Shown here: positions 59,412-64,000 of the stretch, piece by piece
Numbering within the stretch: the stretch's first letter is position 1
How the letters are laid out: every line of letters starts with the position of its first letter
Assembly: GCA_031287715.1 (NCBI GenBank)
Contig: JAITSN010000045.1
Location: 33,908 to 97,907, forward strand
Reading direction: 5' to 3'
Source of the DNA: Mediterranea sp. (in: CFB group bacteria)
GTDB taxonomy: Bacteria > Bacteroidota > Bacteroidia > Bacteroidales > Bacteroidaceae
Length of the DNA stretch: 64,000 bases
Position numbers and translations under genes: made by a program
Notes under the pieces: model-generated
Seen by the model: only the letters and a program-made list of their open reading frames with translations
What the model was told of the DNA's origin: nothing
Databases searched by the model: none

Positions 59412-61058
59412 ATGACAAAAAGTGCATTGCAAATAGCAAGGGCTGCTTACCGCCCTAAACTGCCGAAAGCGCTGAAAGGAACCGTAAAGGCCGGCGAAGG
59501 CGAAGCAACCGAATCCGTTGCCGACAGGGAAGCGATCAAGAAATTATTCCCGAACACGTATGGAATGCCCCTGATCCGGTTTGTAGAATCGGACGAAGCG
59601 GTAAACCATACCCCTGTAAACGTGGGAGTGATCCTTTCCGGAGGACAGGCCCCGGGCGGGCACAACGTGATCTCGGGTATCTTCGACGGCATCAAGACGC
59701 TCAACAAAGAAAGCAAGCTGTATGGCTTCATCCTTGGGCCGGGCGGACTTGTGGACCACAAGTATATGGAACTCACAAGCGACATCGTTGACCAATACCG
59801 CAACACCGGCGGGTTTGACATCATCGGATCCGGCCGCACCAAGCTGGAAACCGAAGAACAATTCGAGAAAGGATACGGCATCCTGAAGGAGTTGAACATT
59901 AAAGCCTTGGTTATCATCGGCGGCGACGACTCAAACACCAACGCCTGTGTCCTGGCCGAATACTACGCCGCCAAAAACTACGGCATACAGGTGATCGGCT
60001 GCCCCAAAACCATCGACGGCGACCTGAAGAACGAAATGATCGAAACATCGTTCGGCTTCGACACCGCCTGCAAAGTATATTCGGAAGTGATCGGCAACAT
60101 CCAGCGCGACTGCAACTCGGCCCGCAAGTACTGGCACTTCATCAAGCTGATGGGCCGGTCGGCCTCGCACATCGCCCTCGAATGTGCACTGCAAGTACAA
60201 CCCAACATCTGCATCGTATCAGAAGAAGTAGAAGCCAAAGACATGTCATTGGACGACGTGGTGACATACATCGCCCAGGCCGTGGCAAACCGCGCCGCCG
60301 AAGGCAACAACTTCGGTACCGTGCTGATCCCCGAAGGGCTGGTGGAATTTATCCCCGCCATGAAACGACTGATTGCCGAGCTGAACGACTTCCTGGCCCA
60401 TCACGCCGAAGAATTTTCGCACATCAAGAAGTCCCACCAGCGCGAATACATCATCTCCAAGCTGTCCAAGGAAAACGCAGACATCTACGCGAGCCTCCCC
60501 GAAGGCGTCGCCCGTCAGCTGACCCTTGACCGCGACCCGCACGGAAACGTCCAGGTATCCCTGATCGAAACGGAAAAGCTCTTGTCTGAAATGGTCGCCA
60601 AGAAGTTAGACGAGTGGAAAGCCGCCGGCAAGTTTGCCGGTAAATTTTCCGCCCAACACCACTTCTTCGGCTACGAAGGACGCTGCGCCGCCCCGTCCAA
60701 TTATGACGCAGACTACTGCTACTCGCTGGGCTACACAGCCTCCATGCTGATTGCCAACGGCAAGACGGGCTACATGTCCTCCGTTCGCAACACCACCGCC
60801 CCCGCCGAACAATGGATTGCGGGCGGCGTGCCCATCACAATGATGATGAATATGGAACGCCGTCACGGCGAAATGAAGCCGGTGATCCGCAAAGCATTAG
60901 TCGAACTCGACGGCGCTCCCTTCAAGGCATTTGCCGCACAACGCGACAACTGGGCCATCAAGACCGCCTACGTATACCCTGGCCCCATCCAATATTTCGG
61001 CCCGACGGAAGTATGCGACCAGCCAACCAAGACCCTACAGCTTGAACAGGCAAAATAA
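59412..61058 (+). CDS. pfp: Pyrophosphate-dependent phosphofructokinase
   Basis: A 548-aa PPi-dependent 6-phosphofructokinase of the long type. Visible: [19 protein letters not shown] (PPi-site region), [31 protein letters not shown] (GGDD is the PPi-preferring form of the ATP-enzyme GGDGS), [15 protein letters not shown] with the catalytic Asp in TIDGD, and [15 protein letters not shown]. It catalyses the reversible PPi-linked glycolytic step, normal in Bacteroidales. Convergent with the glycosidase gene 47 bp away. Confidence 0.94.
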   Translation: MTKSALQIARAAYRPKLPKALKGTVKAGEGEATESVADREAIKKLFPNTYGMPLIRFVESDEAVNHTPVNVGVILSGGQAPGGHNVISGIFDGIKTLNKESKLYGFILGPGGLVDHKYMELTSDIVDQYRNTGGFDIIGSGRTKLETEEQFEKGYGILKELNIKALVIIGGDDSNTNACVLAEYYAAKNYGIQVIGCPKTIDGDLKNEMIETSFGFDTACKVYSEVIGNIQRDCNSARKYWHFIKLMGRSASHIALECALQVQPNICIVSEEVEAKDMSLDDVVTYIAQAVANRAAEGNNFGTVLIPEGLVEFIPAMKRLIAELNDFLAHHAEEFSHIKKSHQREYIISKLSKENADIYASLPEGVARQLTLDRDPHGNVQVSLIETEKLLSEMVAKKLDEWKAAGKFAGKFSAQHHFFGYEGRCAAPSNYDADYCYSLGYTASMLIANGKTGYMSSVRNTTAPAEQWIAGGVPITMMMNMERRHGEMKPVIRKALVELDGAPFKAFAAQRDNWAIKTAYVYPGPIQYFGPTEVCDQPTKTLQLEQAK

Positions 61059-61105
61059 ATCCCGCAGCTTCCTATATAATATATGAATACGAAATGCGCC
61101 GGCGG

Positions 61106-63598
61106 TTATATGCCGGTGGCTTGACGGAGGGGTACGAATGAGTACCCCTTTTTCTTTAATGCCCTGATCGTCTTCTCCAGAAAGGCATGATAGAATTTAT
61201 CGCTGCGCCGGTCGTCGGTGCCCAGGTGGATGAGCATGATGTGCCCGTTGAGGCCTTCTTTGGCTTCGACGGACATGATCCTATCGTAGATCTCTTTGCT
61301 GCTGCGGTAGTTTTTCATGTCCGGGGTGGTGTAGTCGGCGTTGGTCAGAGTGCCGGGCGTGAAGTTTAGCAGTTGCAGTCCCAGCGCCTTGGCCCAGGCG
61401 GATATTTCTGCGTTGTAGTGTTCGTAGGGCGGGACGAAGAGCGGGGCGTCGGCCGGGGGGATTCCTGCTTCTTCCAACTGTTTATAGTTCTTCTTCAGGT
61501 CGTCGGTGAATTGCTCGCGGGTGATTAGCGTTTTGTTGCGATCCTCCCATGAGCAGTAGAGCGGGTGCCCGTAGCTGTGCGCCCCGATGTAGTGCCCTCC
61601 GGCTTTGAGGCGTTGTACGACTTCGGGGTACAGATTGAAGAAGTTTCCGGTGAAGAAGAACCCGCCTTTTATGCCTTGCCTTTCCAAGGTTGTGATGATG
61701 GCCTCCGCGCCGTCTGCCTTGTCGGCCGCGGTGAATATCAGTGTGATTTGCTTTTGGGACGGGTCGGTGCGCACAATCCCGTTGTCTTCGTATATGTTTT
61801 TGTCTGTGGTTATGCCTGCTGCCTTCATCCCGTCTTTTTGCAGGGCCGAGAGGTAGTAGGTGAGGCAGGCGGTGCCGTCCATTGTGGGTTCGTTTGTCGA
61901 GTAGTCGTGCATACTGTCGTGGTAGACCATCGGCCCGGGCTGGAAGCGGGCGTAGTCTTCGCCTCCTTCAAGGCGGACGCCGCGTAGGCTGCCGAATATG
62001 GTTGCATATACGGGGCCGTCGACCAGGCCGCCGGTTGTGTTTCCAATGCCTGCGTTCGGGTATGCCGAATGGGGAGATGCGGGGTAGTCGCCCCAAATCG
62101 GCAGCTCTACGATCATGCTTGTTCCCCAGGGGTTGCAGCCGAAGAGCCAGTCGAGCATGGCTGCTTCCATTTCTTCATAGCTGCGGTCTCCGGTGCGTTC
62201 GCGGTACAGGCGGCACTGCGTCAGCATGGCGACGGTCAGGTTGTTGGAGCACCAGATGTATGGGATGCCGTGCATGAAGGGGCTTTGGATGGCTTTCTCA
62301 TATGTGCGGTGGATGCCTGCGTGGATGTTGCGGATAAACTCGTCGCTCAGTCGTTTGTCTTTGGCGCCGGCCAGATGATAGTGCCCCATGTTCATGAACG
62401 GATACCATTGGTAGTGGCGGGCGCTGTCGGCTCCCATCCAGGGCGTGACGGGTTCGCGGCGGCCGTACTCGACGGCTTGGTCCAGGTAGGTCTTGTCTCC
62501 GGTCTTGTTGAAGAGTTCCATGGCTGCCAGCTCCATATCGTCTGTCCAATTGTCTTCTTCGTAGATGTAGGGGGATTTTACGGAGGCTGTCTGGCAGGCG
62601 CCAGGGAATTGAACGCCGTGCTGATAGGCATCGTCTGCCTTGACTGCGATCTCCCGTGCAAATTCGGGGTAGTAGTCTTTCAGGATGCCGGAGCCTAAGG
62701 CGAAGCAGGAGGCAAATTTGCCGGCTGTGCTGGCTACGCCCGTTGTGGCGTTCATGAATTGGCCACGCACTTGTTTCTCGCCGCTGCAAAAATAGACCGG
62801 CCGCCCTTCGCCCGGGCCGTAGCCGTAGTCTATCCGGTCGGCATTGGGAAGGTGCATACCTGCATGGTCGCGGTCGTCGGCGATTTGGTTGTACATTTCA
62901 CCTTTCCCGGGGTTCATCCGGTTCATCCAGTCCAAGCCCCATTTGATTTCGTCTACAATATCGGGGATTCCGTTTGCGCCCGGCAGTCCGGCAGCATCAT
63001 AAGCATCGCCGAAGGCTTCAGGGTTTTGTTGGTAGGCGAACATCATTTGGTAGATGGCATTGGCGGAGGTGGTGGTGTATTGCAGATAGTCGGAGGCGTC
63101 GTGCCATCCGCCGCGCACGTCCAGCGATTGCCCGTCTTTGGCGGGGTGGTAGATGATGCGGGCGTCGTGCACGTGGCAGCTGTCTTTCAGGAAGGGATTG
63201 TAGCCGCACCGCTGCTGACGCATATAGTTTAGCAGGAAGTCGGCCGTTCCGTCATAAACCCGGTTATTGACGGCAAAGGCCGGCGAGATGGCCTTGCCTG
63301 CCTTGATGCGGAAGGTGCCGGATTGGGTGAAGGCGCTGAAATCCAGCCGGCATGTAGCTGCCATTTGTCCAACGGGGCCAGCCGGCTTGACGGTAGTGAA
63401 TGTATGTGCGGTCTGCCCTGTAAATTCGTCAATCAGGGTAAATTCGGACGGGGCGGCCGGCTCCTCACTCATGAAGACGGCTACTTTCTTTGAACCGGGC
63501 AGGTAACCGAGCTGGTTGATACGTATCCATGCGTCTGCATAGACGTGTGATGTGACGGAAAGGAGGGCCGCCGCAAGCAGCCATTGGTTTGTTTTCAT
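61106..63598 (-). CDS. GH9 glycoside hydrolase fused to CE4 polysaccharide deacetylase domain
   Basis: An 830-aa secreted enzyme: signal peptide 1-21, an N-terminal Ig-like CelD_N domain (about 22-105, RINQLGYLPGSKKVAVFM), a GH9 catalytic domain (about 115-595) with the Asp pair in GGWHDASDY (Asp167, Asp170) and the likely acid Glu in DYSTNEPTMDG, and a C-terminal NodB-like domain (about 610-830). The CE4 metal motif TFDDG is replaced by IFTAADKADG, while GAHSYGHPLY keeps the His pair. It would cut beta-glucans or xyloglucan-type chains in the periplasm or on the surface; the second domain may deacetylate or only bind. Confidence 0.92.
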   Translation of the reverse strand: MKTNQWLLAAALLSVTSHVYADAWIRINQLGYLPGSKKVAVFMSEEPAAPSEFTLIDEFTGQTAHTFTTVKPAGPVGQMAATCRLDFSAFTQSGTFRIKAGKAISPAFAVNNRVYDGTADFLLNYMRQQRCGYNPFLKDSCHVHDARIIYHPAKDGQSLDVRGGWHDASDYLQYTTTSANAIYQMMFAYQQNPEAFGDAYDAAGLPGANGIPDIVDEIKWGLDWMNRMNPGKGEMYNQIADDRDHAGMHLPNADRIDYGYGPGEGRPVYFCSGEKQVRGQFMNATTGVASTAGKFASCFALGSGILKDYYPEFAREIAVKADDAYQHGVQFPGACQTASVKSPYIYEEDNWTDDMELAAMELFNKTGDKTYLDQAVEYGRREPVTPWMGADSARHYQWYPFMNMGHYHLAGAKDKRLSDEFIRNIHAGIHRTYEKAIQSPFMHGIPYIWCSNNLTVAMLTQCRLYRERTGDRSYEEMEAAMLDWLFGCNPWGTSMIVELPIWGDYPASPHSAYPNAGIGNTTGGLVDGPVYATIFGSLRGVRLEGGEDYARFQPGPMVYHDSMHDYSTNEPTMDGTACLTYYLSALQKDGMKAAGITTDKNIYEDNGIVRTDPSQKQITLIFTAADKADGAEAIITTLERQGIKGGFFFTGNFFNLYPEVVQRLKAGGHYIGAHSYGHPLYCSWEDRNKTLITREQFTDDLKKNYKQLEEAGIPPADAPLFVPPYEHYNAEISAWAKALGLQLLNFTPGTLTNADYTTPDMKNYRSSKEIYDRIMSVEAKEGLNGHIMLIHLGTDDRRSDKFYHAFLEKTIRALKKKGYSFVPLRQATGI

Positions 63599-63888
63599 GA
63601 TGATAGTTGTTTGGTGCGGGATGAAACGATTTGATTAAGAACAAGTTTGACACTCAAAAATGTATTGTAAGGAAAATTACAAGACATAACACGCTAATAG
63701 TCAATGTATTAGGATAGGACTTGCTTAAGGGGGGGGGTTAAGGGGTGCTGAAGGGGGGGTTAAGCATGCCTTAAGGGGGGGGTTAAGCACCCCTTAATCC
63801 CCCCTTAAGGATCTCTTACCTACGGGGGTCTGATTATTCTTTACATACAGGTGGTTTTTCTGTCCTGCTTTCATACCTGTGCCTGCGG
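63599..63888. other. Gene-free spacer with G-rich palindromic block
   Basis: No gene is seen. It contains the large G-rich inverted repeat at 63724-63809; the rest is plain AT-rich sequence between the glycosidase start and the TPR gene end. Confidence 0.7.
63724..63809. repeat. G-rich inverted repeat with four G-runs
   Basis: The arm 63724-63749 (CTTAAG, a nine-G run, TTAAGGGGTGCT) is complementary to 63786-63809 apart from length of the G run; the 36-nt interior has two further G-runs (seven and nine) around TTAAGCATGCCTTAAG. On the plus strand it meets the pattern of a G-quadruplex. Confidence 0.85.
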
Positions 63889-64000
63889 TTATTTACAATG
63901 TTTTTCAATCAGTGCATCCACATTGGGGTCTCCAAGTTCTTTTGCCTTGGCAAAGCTCGCACAGGCTTCGTTCTGCTGTTTGAGTTGTACTTGGGCGAGG
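63889..64000 (-). CDS. TPR-type protein, C-terminal end only
   Basis: Thirty-six codons before the stop (TAA at 63889-63891) reading LAQVQLKQQNEACASFAKAKELGDPN, followed by VDALIEKHCK. The spacing of Ala/Leu and the ACASFAKAKELGDP stretch match the second helix of a tetratricopeptide repeat. The start lies outside the window, so size and function are unknown. Confidence 0.72.
   Translation of the reverse strand, partial: LAQVQLKQQNEACASFAKAKELGDPNVDALIEKHCK

Overview
The window reads as a chromosomal segment of a Bacteroidales bacterium, probably Tannerellaceae/Parabacteroides-like (genus is inference). Pointers are several start regions with the Bacteroidetes -7 box TAnnTTTG and little Shine-Dalgarno sequence, the lineage-typical families DUF3575, DUF4271 and DUF3822, a PPi-dependent phosphofructokinase, a MaeB malic enzyme with a phosphotransacetylase tail, and a SAM-II-type riboswitch in front of metK. 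No rRNA, tRNA, insertion sequence, phage gene or CRISPR array was seen.

Left part (about 1.1-28.9 kb): after a truncated RluA-type pseudouridine synthase on the minus strand lies one long co-directional biosynthetic region. It encodes an aryl-polyene pathway of the flexirubin-related type: a tyrosine ammonia-lyase for an aryl starter, a ketoreductase, three ketosynthases with intact Cys-His-His triads, one Cys-less chain-length-factor-like protein, a half-length ketosynthase-like protein, two acyl carrier proteins, two hotdog dehydratase-like proteins, a thioesterase, an O-methyltransferase, an LpxL-type acyltransferase, a LolA-like carrier, a GT2 glycosyltransferase, an MMPL exporter fused to an acyltransferase, two CrtI-like oxidoreductases, then a second block (radical SAM protein, two unknown small proteins, an esterase-like hydrolase, a CapK/PaaK-type adenylate-forming ligase and two more acyltransferases). 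No KASIII-like DarB or DarA gene was recognised, so this looks like an aryl polyene made and lipid-anchored without dialkylresorcinol. Candidate entry points for transcription are near 1148, 4872 and 22089; the last two share an almost identical promoter-like block.

Middle (29.1-49 kb): a 41/42-bp tandem array, hemW, a convergent pair for a TPR lipoprotein and a DUF3575 protein, maeB with a translationally coupled two-TM mini-gene, the riboswitch-metK unit, a LOG-family gene, DUF4271, hemD, rnpA, yidD, then glmS, a purF-like gene, carA and carB, closed by a perfect 25-bp stem terminator.

Right part (49-64 kb): a second 41-bp tandem array, a subtilisin-like protease, xseA, xseB, ilvE, trmB, an Mrp-type P-loop ATPase, a convergent RecD-like helicase, an anchored unknown protein, a DUF3822 protein, rsmD, a PPi-dependent phosphofructokinase, and on the minus strand a two-domain GH9 glycosidase/CE4 deacetylase and the end of a TPR gene, separated by a G-rich palindromic spacer.

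The most unusual structural feature is a family of palindrome-cored tandem arrays at three places (1.0 kb, 29.1-29.7 kb, 49.25-49.78 kb). Two of them bracket the aryl-polyene region, and the two regular ones share a 41-bp period despite different unit sequences.
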